From the NCBI RefSeq assembly GCF_030272615.1, contig NC_081414.1, positions 913,643,648-913,703,647 of the forward strand: 60,000 nt of DNA, read 5' to 3'. Position numbers and translations under genes: made by a program. The notes under the pieces were generated by a model, which searched no databases, was not told where the DNA came from, and was given only the letters and a program-made list of their open reading frames with translations. Origin of the DNA: Cryptomeria japonica (taxonomy: Eukaryota; Streptophyta; Pinopsida; Cupressales; Cupressaceae). Below are positions 24,025 to 35,101 of this stretch, in pieces (position 1 is the first letter of the stretch; each line of letters begins with the position of its first letter).

Positions 24025-24898
24025 GTATGCATGGGGTCCAGTGCTACCTTATGATCAGGCACTGGTAGAGTTCCAGACACTGTAGGCGAGACCATGGGAC
24101 ATACGATCGAGGGTCGTTGATGCAGGGGTGACAGATGAGTATACGTAGTATCGAGTAGCGCACCCGATCCCATGGATATCGGATCCGGCAGAGCCGATTC
24201 CAGCATTTGAGGATGAGAGGGGACGGGGACGGAGGAGGGCAGGAGGTCGAGGAGGAGGAGTAGGAGGTGGAGGAGATGGAGGAGGTGGAGGTGGAGGAGG
24301 TGGTGGAGGAGATGGAGGAGGTGGAGGTGGAGGTGGTGGAGGATTGGGGATGCGGAGTCAGCGGAGAGGGAGAGGTGGACTGCCTCTACAGATATCATAG
24401 GGACCATTGATACTAGGAGGAGTTCAGTTGAGTGGGAGGGGGAGGGAGAGAGAGATCCCGATGGATAGAGGGGAGGAGACTATGGGAGAGGGTGGTGCAG
24501 GGGAGGCAACTATGGATACCGAGGAGGGAGCCACTGGAGATCTGCGGGATCACATGATAGTATGCTTGCAGACTCGAATAGAGGATTTGGAGGTGAAGGT
24601 GGCAGCTAGGGATGTGCAGCTATTTGCACGGGAGTCAGAGCTGACGGCGGTGTTGCGGGAGAGGGATACTGCAGTGGAGAGATTGGGGGAGCTGCAAGAG
24701 AGAGTCCAGATTGGAATAGGAGCACAGGGGCCTACGGGGGAGGTGATGAGGGAGATGCGGCGAGCACAGGCGGAGATAGAGTACTGGCGGGGTTTATATG
24801 AGCAGGTGGTGCCAGTTAGTCAGCGAGCTCTTAGTTATTCTCAGATGCGGCAGGCTAGATCAGAGCGATCGCAGAGGGTGCAGAGCAGTGGGGGGTGA
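24025..24898 (+). pseudogene. Antisense plant mobile domain gene of element 2, exon 3 (Gly-rich and coiled-coil)
   Basis: Starting after the predicted acceptor, one frame reads YAWGPVLPYDQALVEFQTL, then a glycine-rich run (about 24240-24345) and a long heptad-like segment (DLEVKVAARDVQLFARESEL and following, 24560-24800) expected to form a coiled coil. Three in-frame TAG codons (near 24082, 24148, 24398) interrupt it; CAG would fit at each. The TGA at 24896-24898 follows a G-run, and a Gly/Ser-rich reading continues in another frame to about 25047, so the true end is uncertain. Confidence 0.6.
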
Positions 24899-25049
24899 TG
24901 GGTCCTTTGAGGTGGGAGAGATCAAGGGATGCAGGAGGGAGTGGTGGTTCGATGAGGCCTCCACAGAGAGATGGAGTAGGGGGTGCCGACACTAGTGGTG
25001 GAGCAGGTGGAGGTGTTGGGATAGCATTTGGCCAGAGTGGTATTTGAGA

Positions 25050-27127
25050 GAGCATTTTTGCATACATGTATTGTATCATTGTTTATTTTTTGGACTGTAT
25101 CTTGGATGGCTCTTGGTAGCCGATTTTGTAGACTTCATTGTACTCTGATATATGAGATGAGATATATGAGGAGATCCCATATTTTGATAATATGCATTTG
25201 ATTTATATGGATGTTTATACAGAATGATGAGTTTATTGCTTAGATGGATATGTGTATATGGATGCATTTGATGAGATGTTTCTTGTATGCATGTGTTTAT
25301 GATGATGTACGATGTTGGATACTGACATATGAATGCAGGTTTATATATGTATGATTTGTTTGATTTTTGATGTAATGCTTTATGTATGTAATGCCATGAT
25401 GATGATGTATGCTTATAATAATTTATGAACGGGATTTTGGTGTTTCCTATTGTAATATAATGATGATATGATTTATGTGATGATGTTAATGCAATGGTTG
25501 AATGAATGATGTTTATGGATGAATATGCATCTAGATGTTTGTTAAATAAATGCAATATGGATAAACAAAATGTAAAGTACAAATGTTTATATGATAATGC
25601 CTAAATGAATGCATATGTAAAATGGATATATATAAAATGGTATGAACCAATGTTTTGGAAACAAATGGATTTATGATTCTAAATGCGTAAATATGATTTA
25701 AGTACAAATGATAATGTGATGTTACTATAACTAATGTTTTAATAACTGCACCTTCATGTAATTAAAAAGAGGATAATGAATGCAATGTGAATGAATCCTA
25801 AAATGAGCATAATAAGATACTTAGTTAATGGATGAATGAATGCACTTTTTCACTAAATGAATAAATGAATGTATACAAAAATAAATGATAAAGGATAATA
25901 AAATGATAATGGATAACTGACACTAAAGGAATGCATAGTAAATGGCTTTAAAACAATCAAAGGCAATTTGATCTCACGAATGAATCTAATTATTTTATGA
26001 TTGATGCAATGATGCAAATGATTTAATGAAAACTAATGTCAAAAATGAACTATATGCAATGTTAAGTTAAAAAATGACATGAATGTTTCTTAATGCAAGA
26101 TGCAACTAAATGTAATGATGATATGACCATGAGGAATGCAAGGTTTGTAAGACTTGGCATGATGCATTGATGATGTATCAGAGTACTCGGTCGTGATTAT
26201 ATCCAAGACCAGCTTAATTTTCACATTTTTGCATATAAATCCTATATATGAATGAGTGAATGGATGGGTGATATGCAATGGAATGCAATATATAAACAGA
26301 TGAGATGAAATGACGATCCATAGTGCTCTATTTTCATCATTGAGCTTTAAAATGTTGGAAGAGAATACAAGCATCTTGACATAATGATTCAAGATGACCT
26401 GAGTATTCGTTACATGGATTTTAATATAGCAAGTTAATACAAACGACTTGATATAAGGGTCAAGTCGACCAGAGTATTGCTTGCGGAACAGACAAGGATT
26501 ATCTCTGTTCATGCATGACTTGGATCATCCTCCTTGATCTTAGGCTGATCATATCCTGAGACAAGTGCATACCGTAATAAGAGATAAAACCTTTATCCAG
26601 TTTGGATGAGGAGGAACCAAAGAATGAGCATTGTACAAACAAACAGTATATACATAAAGAATAAAGAATAAGGATCCTTGGTAATGGATCATGCCCATAT
26701 GGTCGAGGTATACGCTGTAGTCAGCAAGCCGTAGTGATCTATGACCATATTTTGCATAAGATCACATAGCTTGGTGAACTTCCCACGTAGATACCATTAG
26801 TAAATGCCCCAGAATTTCATCAGAAATAATGTGCAAACGATACAAAACAATGCTGAAAGATCCCGATACAGAGAAACGAATGATTGTACTCACAAACTAA
26901 CCAAGTATTTGATAGCTTAACATAATTTTCTTGTCAAAGAAAACGTCACTCTTGTCTTTGTTTTGGTGAGGAAGGATGCATCCTTGTTGAAGACAGTTTT
27001 TCGAGTGTTGATGTGGATTGTGTGGTCGAGTGGTAAATGGTCATCGTGTGAGTATTTTGTCAATGCTTGTTTTGGTATCTGCATGGATGAGTATGTACAA
27101 GGTGTTGCCATGTTTTTGTGTAATTTT
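25050..27127. other. AT-rich, ATG-rich spacer of element 2
   Basis: A long low-complexity stretch dominated by 'aatgaatg' and 'aatgat' words (especially 25500-26130). Minus-strand open frames at 25076-25582 and 26090-26512 lack any recognisable domain and are probably incidental. No RNA gene was recognised. Confidence 0.5.
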
Positions 27128-27317
27128 CAATGGTTTTTCGATGTTTTGGATTTTGTGGAACAGTTTTGAATGTTTTTGGTATTTTGCGAGACCCTTTTGA
27201 ATGTTTTTGGATTTTGTGAAATGTTTTGAATGTTTTTGGATTTTGTGAAATGTTTTTGAATGTTTTTGGATTTTGTGAAATGTTTTTGAATGTTTTTGGA
27301 TTTTGTGAAATGTTTTA
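27128..27317 (+). repeat. ~30-bp tandem repeat downstream of element 2 pol
   Basis: About five to six copies of 'gaatgtttttggattttgtg' plus 'aaatgtttt', with minor variants, just beyond the pol 3' end. Similar words recur singly at 27637-27700. The array makes a minus-strand frame of repeated HKIQKHSKTF, which I treat as an artefact. Confidence 0.85.
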
Positions 27318-27724
27318 CCCAATGAATCACCAGTAATGTAGAATCCACTTCCATCAACTAGATTGAGAGGTATTGCCCCCAAGTTAGACATGACTATGAT
27401 AAAGCGGGATGCAAGACGCATGAAGTACTTTCTTTGATTACAGAGAAAATATCAAGCCATGGTTTAGATGGATGGATATGTGTATGAAGTAGATGTGATC
27501 GCAACAAGTCTGAAAGACAATGGAGCCATTGCCTTTACGAGTGGCGCCTGTTTGCCAGGTTTTTACCATTGTACTTACCCAAGGTGCCACCGGAGTGGTT
27601 GTTCACTGTTTGGATGCATGATTTTTCTTTATTTTTTTGAATGTTTTTGTATTTTCTTCAGGACATTTTTCTGAATGTTTTTGGTATTTTCTGGTATTTA
27701 GGGGAGCCTGATGCTCTGTACAGC

Positions 27725-30700
27725 TTAGGTATAAAACCGTTTTAGGTGCATGCTTTTGATTGGATCTGCTAGCGGTTCTCCTTCTGATGTAGCCAACTGA
27801 TATGCCCCAGACCTGAACACAGTAGTGACAACATATGGGCCCAGCCAGTTTGATTCAAACTTGCCCTGATGTTCTCTGTTTGGTTGGTTGCGAGGATTCT
27901 CTCGAAGAACAAGATCACCTACCTCAAATGTACGAGGTCTAACTCGGTGATTGTAGCTTCTGCTCATGCGTTGCTGATAGGCTTTGAGATGATTGTACGT
28001 AGCTTGTCGCTTCTCATCAAGTAACTCTATGTCCTGAAGATGAGATACTCTGTAAGCTTCATCATCTATCAGATTATGCAAGGAAACCCGTAATGATGGT
28101 ATCTCGACCTCAATAGGCAAGATAGCTTCTGCACCATAGACCAATGAATAAGGAGTTGCACCTGTAGGGGTTCGAATGCTAGTTCGATATGCCCATAGCG
28201 CTGGATTTAGTTGAACATGCCAATCATGGCCAACATCATTGACTGTCTTCTTTAGGATCCTCAATATGTTTTTATTGGATGCTTCGGCCTGACCATTGCC
28301 TTGTGGGTAGTAGGGAGTGGAAAAGCAGTGTTGGATATGAAATTTTTCACAAAGTTCACGGACATCCTGATTTTTGAAAGGAAGATCGTTATCTGTGATG
28401 ATGGACATGGGCACACCATACCGGCAGATGATGTAATTAAGGATGAATGAGGCGATCTGCTTGCCGGTGACTTGGGTAAGTGGAACAGCTTCGATCCACT
28501 TTGTGAAATATTCGGTGGTAGTAATAATGAATTTGTGGCCATTGGATGAGGAGGGATGGATTTTACCCACAAGGTCAAGACCCCATTGACAAAAAGGCCA
28601 TGGTGTTGTGATTGGTTTCAATTCCTGGGATGGTGCATGTATCAAGTCGCCATGAACTTGACATTTCTTGCATTTTCTGACAAAGTAGTAGGAATCTTTT
28701 TCCATAGATGGCCAATAGTATCCATTGTGCAGGAGTTTCTTGGCTAGTGACGGACCACTTGAGTGAGTGCCACAAATTCCTTCATGGACTTCTTCCAAAG
28801 CCTTTGTTATCTCATCTTGTTCCAGACATCGAAGGAGAGTACCATCAAGATTGCGGCGGTATAGGGTTTCAGCAATAATGGTATATCGAGCAGTTTGGCG
28901 AATGAAGGTTTTACGTTGGTTATTCGATTGGTTGGGAGGAAGGGTGTGATCACAAAGATAGGTGTAGAATTCACCATACCATGGGGATTCAGAACCGATA
29001 AGGCGACATATCATTTCAGATTCGGGGATATCATAAGCGGGAATCAAAAGCTGTTCGACCAAGAACTCGTAGCGTGTTGAATTCTGTGGAAGATCTAGTA
29101 GAGATGCGATGTTAGCCATGGCGTCAGCAGCTCGATTTTGATCTCTTGGTATCTGCTCAAAAGTAATTGTAGTAAATGATGTCTTTAGGTTGTCCACCAT
29201 TTGCTTATATGGCATGAGTTTATCATCCTTGGTCTGATATTCATCTGTTGCTTGTCGAATGACCAGTTGTGAGTCGCAATATACTTGTAGTTCTTGTAAC
29301 TTCCATTGTACGACTAGCCTGAGTCCTGTGATCAAGGCCTCATACTTTGCTATGTTGTTAGTGCATGGAAATGTGAGTCTGTAAGACTTCGGGATGCTAT
29401 CACCTTGAGGTGTGATAAACAGAATGCCTGCCCCCGAGCCATGCCTAGTGTATGAACCATCAAAGTATAATTTCCATGATTGTGTTGTTGTGATCACGAA
29501 TATCTCTTCATCTAGAAAATTGGAAATGAGAGGATGATCGCCTATGAGTGGTGCATCGACCAACTGATCTGCAATAACTTGACCTTTGATAGCTTTACGG
29601 TCCACATACTCGATGTCAAATTCACTTAAAATCATCACCCATTTGGCCAAGCGACCTGTCAATGCTGCTTTGCTGAGTAAATACTTGAGTGGATCAATCT
29701 TTGCAATGAGTTGTACCCTGTGTGTCAACAGATAGTGCCTCAATTTAGTGGCTGCTAAGATTACTGCTAGGCAAGCTCGTTCAATAGGTGTGTAATTGAG
29801 TTCATAGCCCACCAGTGTGCGAGAGATGTAGTAAACAACACACTCTTTTCCTTCTGCATTATGTTGTGCCAGTAGTACACCCAATGCTGTACTTGTCACT
29901 GAGATATATAATAACAACGGTCTACTTGGATCTGGTGGCATCAGCAATGGTGGATTCATGAGATAGTCTTTAAGCGTCTGAAATGCTTGCTGGCATCGAG
30001 CATCCCACTGAAAGCGGATGTTCTTATGTAACAGATGTGTAAATGGGTAACACTTATTAGCCAATTGTGCAATGAATCTTCGGATGGATTGAAGTCGCCC
30101 TTGTAATGTCCTTAGCTGACTGATATTCTTTGGCGGTGGCATGTCCATAATTGCTTTTACCTTTGCTGGGTCGACCTCAATGCCTTTGCTTGAGACAATG
30201 TATCCTAGAAGCTTCCCGGAGGTTACTCCAAAGACACATTTCTTTGGGTTGAGTCGAACATGGTATTGTTCCAGTCTATCAAAGATTTTATCTAAGATGT
30301 GGAGATGCCCTTCTCTGGTGAGTGATTTTGCTAGTAAGTCATCAACATAATCTTCCATCATAGTATGCATCATGTCATGGAAGATGGTGGTCATTGCCCT
30401 TTGATAGGTTGCTCCTGCATTCTTGAGACCAAAAGGCATCACATTCCAGCAATATGTGCCCCATGGACATGTAAAGGCTGTCTTATGTTGATCTTCTGGT
30501 GCGATCTTTATCTGATTGTATCCTGAAAAACCATCCATGAGTGAAAGCATGGCGTGTCCTATTGTCAGATCCACTATGATGTCGATATTTGGTAAGGGGA
30601 AGTCATCCTTAGGACATGCTTTATTCAGATCTCTGAAGTCAGTACAAATGCGGATGCCCCCTTTTGGTTTGCCGATAGGCACAATATTGGACATCCAATC

Positions 30701-30868
30701 TGCATAATCAATTGGTCTAATGAAACCAACATCTAGGAGTTTCTTGAGTTCTGTTTTGACCAGTACTACAATTTGAGGATGCATCTTACGAAGCTTCTGC
30801 TTGACAGGTTTGGCTCCTTCTACGATGGTGAGGTGATGCATGACTAAATCAGGATCAAGCGCAGGCAT
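27725..30868 (-). pseudogene. pol: Element 2 pol: RT, two RNase H domains, integrase
   Basis: A 1047-residue open frame without internal stops. RT motifs: TDFRDLNKACPKDDFPLPN, LMDGFSGYNQIKIAPEDQ, MPFGLKNAGATYQRAM and catalytic YVDD (near 30360). A retroviral-type RNase H follows, then an archaeal-type RNase H with YFDGSYTRHGSGAG, NIAKYEALI, YCDSQLV and RAADAMA. The integrase has a zinc-binding KCKKCQVHGD, the catalytic Asp in WGLDLVGKI, the second in IITDND (a Gly is replaced by Asp after it), and YYPQGNGQAEASNK with the Glu; it ends NWLGPYVV...KRFYT. Homology extends upstream in frame past M30868 to a TAG near 30926, so this start is only the first Met after a premature stop. Confidence 0.93.
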
Positions 30869-30928
30869 GTCCGCATATGACCATGCAAAGTTGATCTGAC
30901 GCTTCTGGAAGAACTCTATAAACTTAGG

Positions 30929-32350
30929 CTATTCCTCTGGAGTGAGAAGAGATGCCAGATGTATGATATGAGGATTTTCAGGAGTCCCCACATTGTATTC
31001 TTTGGTTTCCTCGATGAGAATTGTTGATCGTTCCTGTTGTGTACTATCAGGGAGAATGTCAAACCCTTCATCCTCAGGCGCCTCAAAGAGGTTTTCACCA
31101 TTGGATACGCTCCTTTTTACTTTTGTTGGATCAAACAGTGCCACAGTGTGGTTTTCACTGGAAGATCCATGTTTTATTGTTATATTTTTGCAGCTGAAAG
31201 GTTTGGCATCCGCCCCGAAGTATGCTGCGCTATTAAGTTCGATGGCGAATCCAGCTTTGTGATCCCCGCTTGGTAGGTTATCCCTTAATTCCAAAAAGTC
31301 AATGATGGCCTCATCGTTTTGGAAGAAGTCGAGACATGGGGGATTTGGTTGGTTCCATTCGATGAGTTCAGGGTGGATAATGGGCATTACTTCATCGATT
31401 AGGTTAAGTGCATTAGATGTATCAGTGAGGGTTAAGATGTTATGGTGAAGGTCGTTAATGGTACTCTCCTTGTCAGAATCAGGCGTAGGATGAGACGCAG
31501 GGTCTGTGGAAGATGTTTCCAGTTCAGGAACCCAAGTGGTCTTTATCTGTGCTTCTCCGTAAACAGGGATGTCTTTGCGTGGCGGAGGTGGTGATGTGTC
31601 TTCCTCATCTGAAGTGTTAAGCTGTACAGAATCAAATTCCCACTCACGTGAGTCGGTCTCTGAGTCACTTTCCAGCATCCGATTACTATACCATATTGGG
31701 ATGTCTTTTGAGTTAAATACTGGAGGTGTGATTGGTTGATGTACCTTTGTAGTGATCAGTGCTGCAGGTAGGGCGATGGGGATTAAGGAATCTGGTACAG
31801 GGAGTATCGGTAATATTGACTCAGTTGCTTCTGCTGGAACTGTTGGTGCTATAGATGCTGCTACGGGTTCTGACACAGTTGCTGCTTCTAATGGTACTAT
31901 TGATGGGATTACTGGTTCGCTTGGTGGGATGAGCGACATTGGTGATAGTCGTGTTGGGGTTTTGAGCCTCGATGGGGCAGTTGGGATGGTGCTTGATGGT
32001 GCTTTGATTATGAAAGGTGTCCTTTTTGTAGTAGGCTGACATAATGGTTTGTTGGGTTTTCCTTTGAATCTGAGCTTAGGAAAGATCTCTTTTTCAAAGC
32101 CTAGGCCTGTGTTACCTTTGGGATTTAATTTCGGGAGCAGTGGTTCATGTCGTCCTTGTTTGCAATATCCCAAAGCACTCTGACCATCATATCCCATCCT
32201 TTGCATGATGAGTAGACCTTTGCCATACTGATCCATAGGAAGTTTAACTTGTGGTAGATCAGTGGTGATGGGATCTTTATAGATCCATTCCGCCAAGTCC
32301 TCATCTTGGGTTTCTTCTTCTTGACTCTTTCCAAGGATGAAAGGTGTCAA
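30929..32350 (-). pseudogene. pol: Element 2 gag-pol: G-patch and linker
   Basis: A 473-residue open segment of the common gag-pol frame, between in-frame TAG codons at each end. Residues ~38-80 are a G-patch (YGKGLLIMQRMGYDGQSALG...GLGF). The remainder is a Pro/Ser/Thr-rich linker without recognised domains, then the LEAPEDEGFD region leading into RT. G-patches are RNA-binding modules; element 1 has one in the same position. Confidence 0.8.
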
Positions 32351-32389
32351 AGCACATGCTGGCGTGATCAGTGGTTGTTGGAGTTCCTG

Positions 32390-32965
32390 CTATGGTTTAC
32401 CATGTGTTTGAGGAGAAGTGGGCATTTGTCCCACACAAAAGAGTTGACTCAAGTTGTATTCCCCAGGACCTTCCTCTGCTACTTTCATTTTAAGCTTTTC
32501 TTGCTTGGGTATAGTGGTGTTTGAACTGGCAAGAGAGGCGGGACTTATATATGATGTGGAGGAAATGGCCTCTCTATTATTAGGAACAGTAATCTCTGGT
32601 TGATGGCTGATATTATGGCAATACGCAAAAGGATTTGCATCGCCCAGGATCGTGATTTCTACACCGTTATGTGGGAACTTGATACATTGAAGGTAGGTAG
32701 ATGGAACGGCTTGCATGGCATGTATCCAAGGTCTTCCTAATAATAGATTGTATGGTAGAGGAAGGTCTAGAACCTGACAAATGATGTGCTTTACCACGGG
32801 GCCCACTCGGATTGGTAGTACCACAGCTCCTTTGGATGAACGCTCTGCATCGTCATAGGCTTTGGTTGTGATCTTCTTACGAGGATCCACTGATTCTACC
32901 GCATATCCCAATGCTGTGACCAACTGTAATGTACAAATATTTAGGCCTGCTCCATTATCGATCAA
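32390..32965 (-). pseudogene. pol: Element 2 gag-pol: retropepsin-like protease
   Basis: Same frame as its neighbours, following a TGA near 32967 that directly precedes the active-site region. It begins MIDNGAGLNICTLQLVTALG, aligning with LVDNGSSLNV of element 1, and contains LGRPWIHAMQAVPST typical of the protease C-terminal part. The active-site triad is D-N-G where D-S/T-G is usual for retropepsins, in both elements. It ends at a TAG. Confidence 0.8.
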
Positions 32966-32968
32966 GAC

Positions 32969-33768
32969 TCACTTGATCCTATGCTGGTTGATAAAGCCTT
33001 CAATGTGTAGTGAAGCGTTATGAGGTTGTTGGAAGGAAGATTTGTCACTTTCGGAAAAAGTGAGACAAGGTGATGACTTTAGACTTCCAACCATGGCTTG
33101 AAATTGGTCTGTATTCAGATTTGCAGGGACTGACGCCTCTTGGAGGGCTTGATCCAAGATATTTTTATGAGATGGTGATAGGCGCAAAAGCTCTAAAATG
33201 GATATAAGTGCAGGGGTTTTGTCTAATTGTTCCACAAGATTGTACTGCTTTGGGATGGAGGTGGTGCCTTGTGGAGCTGCCTTTATGGTGACCTTGCCAC
33301 GACGTGTAAAAACATTGCAATTTGAGTTGGGATTTTTGAAGTTTATTGTTGCAACTTGTTCATTGGCATCATACAGATGATTGACAGTGTAATTATACAT
33401 AGCCTGTGTATAATCAGTGGTATCAGTGCCTCTCCTGGAAGTGGAAGGACCCCTTTGATCTTGCGATGGAAGTGGATTTTTGAACATCAGATGATCATTA
33501 TTTGTTGTTTTTGGGTCATGTCCTTCAATTTCAATTTCTCCTCGATCAATAAGATCCTGAATAAGATCTTTTAATTGGTGACAATTACTTGTCTTGTGCC
33601 CTCTTCCTTGATGGAATTCATAGTGTTCAGTATCTCTCCACCATGCCGGTTTGACCCGAGGCTCATAGTTTGATAGTTTAGGTAGAGTGACCAAATTTTG
33701 AGAAATGAGTTGTCGCAATACTGTTTCAATGGGTTCCCCTAAGGGAGTGTATGTGCGTTTCTATTTTT
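32969..33768 (-). pseudogene. Element 2 gag-pol: zinc-knuckle region and pre-protease linker
   Basis: The same frame continues from gag after two closely spaced TAG codons (near 33770 and 33761). WWRDTEHYEFHQGRGHKTSN followed by CHQLKDLIQDLIDRGEI resembles the Cys-His zinc-knuckle region of plant Gypsy Gag, but the first Cys is replaced by Tyr or His. The next stretch (YNLVEQLDKTPALISILELL) aligns with YDLIEQLKATPAKISLWDLI in element 1, showing that element 1 is homologous from here on. Confidence 0.75.
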
Positions 33769-33770
33769 GC

Positions 33771-35011
33771 TAACGAGGTCTTGGTTCATCATGAGATGTG
33801 ATGTGACCTTGATTTGAAGGAACATTTGTGTTGTTCTGAGGTGGAGGATTCTGTTCTGCAAACCGAACCACAGGTTGTGCATTTTGGATAGTCCTGGCAT
33901 CTACAACCCCATCATTGACGATATTCTTGTTTTTATTCCAGAAGTTTGGTTTATCGCTATTAAAGCGTGGGCGAGGACCATCTTTGGGTTCATTAAAGAT
34001 TTTGATGAGTCCTTTCTTGATAAGTGCTCTTTCACATTTTAAACCCTTGGTGATCATATCATTAAAAGAGTCTGTGTCTTTGACATCCAGGTGAAATTCC
34101 ATTTCTTCGTTTAAGTTGGAAATGAATATTTCCACTAGTTCTCGTTCAGGTAACTGAAGAGAATGCCTACTAGACATTTGACGCCATCGTTTCAGGAATA
34201 CGAAGAATAATTCACCTGGTTTTTGTTTAGTGTTGCACAGATCAGCCATGGTGATGTCGCATTCAATGTTATGAGAGTAATGAGCTAGGAACTTCTGGAT
34301 GAGTTCCTCAAATGTTCTAATGCCGCCTGATAGTCGGGAAAACCATGATGTGGTTGTTCCTCCCAAGCTTTGGGGAAAAAGGCACATGAGGTATGTGTCT
34401 TCATATGCCACTTCAAGACAAGAGGAATGAAATTCTCTGACATGATCACGAGGATCTCCCTTTCCTCTATATTTTTCAAATTTGGGTGTTTCAAATCCTC
34501 GTGGAAAGGGTGGCATATAAAGATTCCTATCAAAAGGATAGGGACAAATGTCATTGAGTGAGAATTGGTTAGTTTTGACACCACTATGAAGTTGTTGGGT
34601 GAGATTCTCGATTTGTTGCCACAACATCTCCATTTCATTTGGAGGAGGAGGTGGTGGGTTACCTCGAGGGATGTTATATCTAATGGGATCTCTACCTCTT
34701 TCCTCTTCATGGCGACTTTGTCTTTCTGATGCCTGTCTTAATTGGGCAAGATCAAAGTCAGAGGGGAGTTTTGCTCCTTCTTGAGCGAGTTTTAAGAAGT
34801 GAGCATCCGCATTGCTCCTGAGTATTTCGTCAAACAGTCTGTTAAAGAGAGGGTTATGCTGAGCCCTTTCTATTGTTGCAGGAGTAGGAGTACTTGGGTT
34901 TTCGTCATTTGCATTTCCTCCAAGTGCTTCTTGGAATTCATTGAGATTTTCCTCTTCTTCTTCTTCTATTTCTATTTCTCGCTGCCTTGACTGTGATCGG
35001 GTTTGAGCCAT
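33771..35011 (-). CDS. gag: Element 2 Gag
   Basis: An open frame extends to 35101, but the ATG at 35011 (MAQTRSQSRQREIE) is the more Gag-like start. The N-terminus is acidic and coiled-coil-like. A retrotransposon Gag (capsid) domain spans about 34560-34170: FEKYRGKGDPRDHVREFHSS, TTSWFSRLSGGIRTFEELIQ, FVFLKRWRQMSSRHSLQLPE. The frame ends at a TAG, with homology to pol continuing in the same frame; whether the two TAGs are decay or the remains of a readthrough site cannot be decided here. Gag would form the particle shell packaging the element RNA. Confidence 0.88.
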
Positions 35012-35101
35012 TTTGTTTATGAGTCTTTGTTGAAGTTGAGTGAAAATGATGATGAGTTGTTGATGAAATGAAAGATTGATGGTTGGTGAATTGTGTTGCA
35101 T

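Noticed and set aside
24021-24407. Minus-strand Leu/His-rich frame
   Set aside because: Shadow of the glycine-rich coding stretch on the plus strand.
25076-25582. 168-codon minus-strand frame
   Set aside because: Lies in ATG- and AT-rich low-complexity spacer; composition (His, Ile, Tyr, Ser) reflects base composition only.
27041-27421. Minus-strand frame of repeated HKIQKHSKTF
   Set aside because: Created by the ~30-bp tandem repeat, with an alternative frame equally open.
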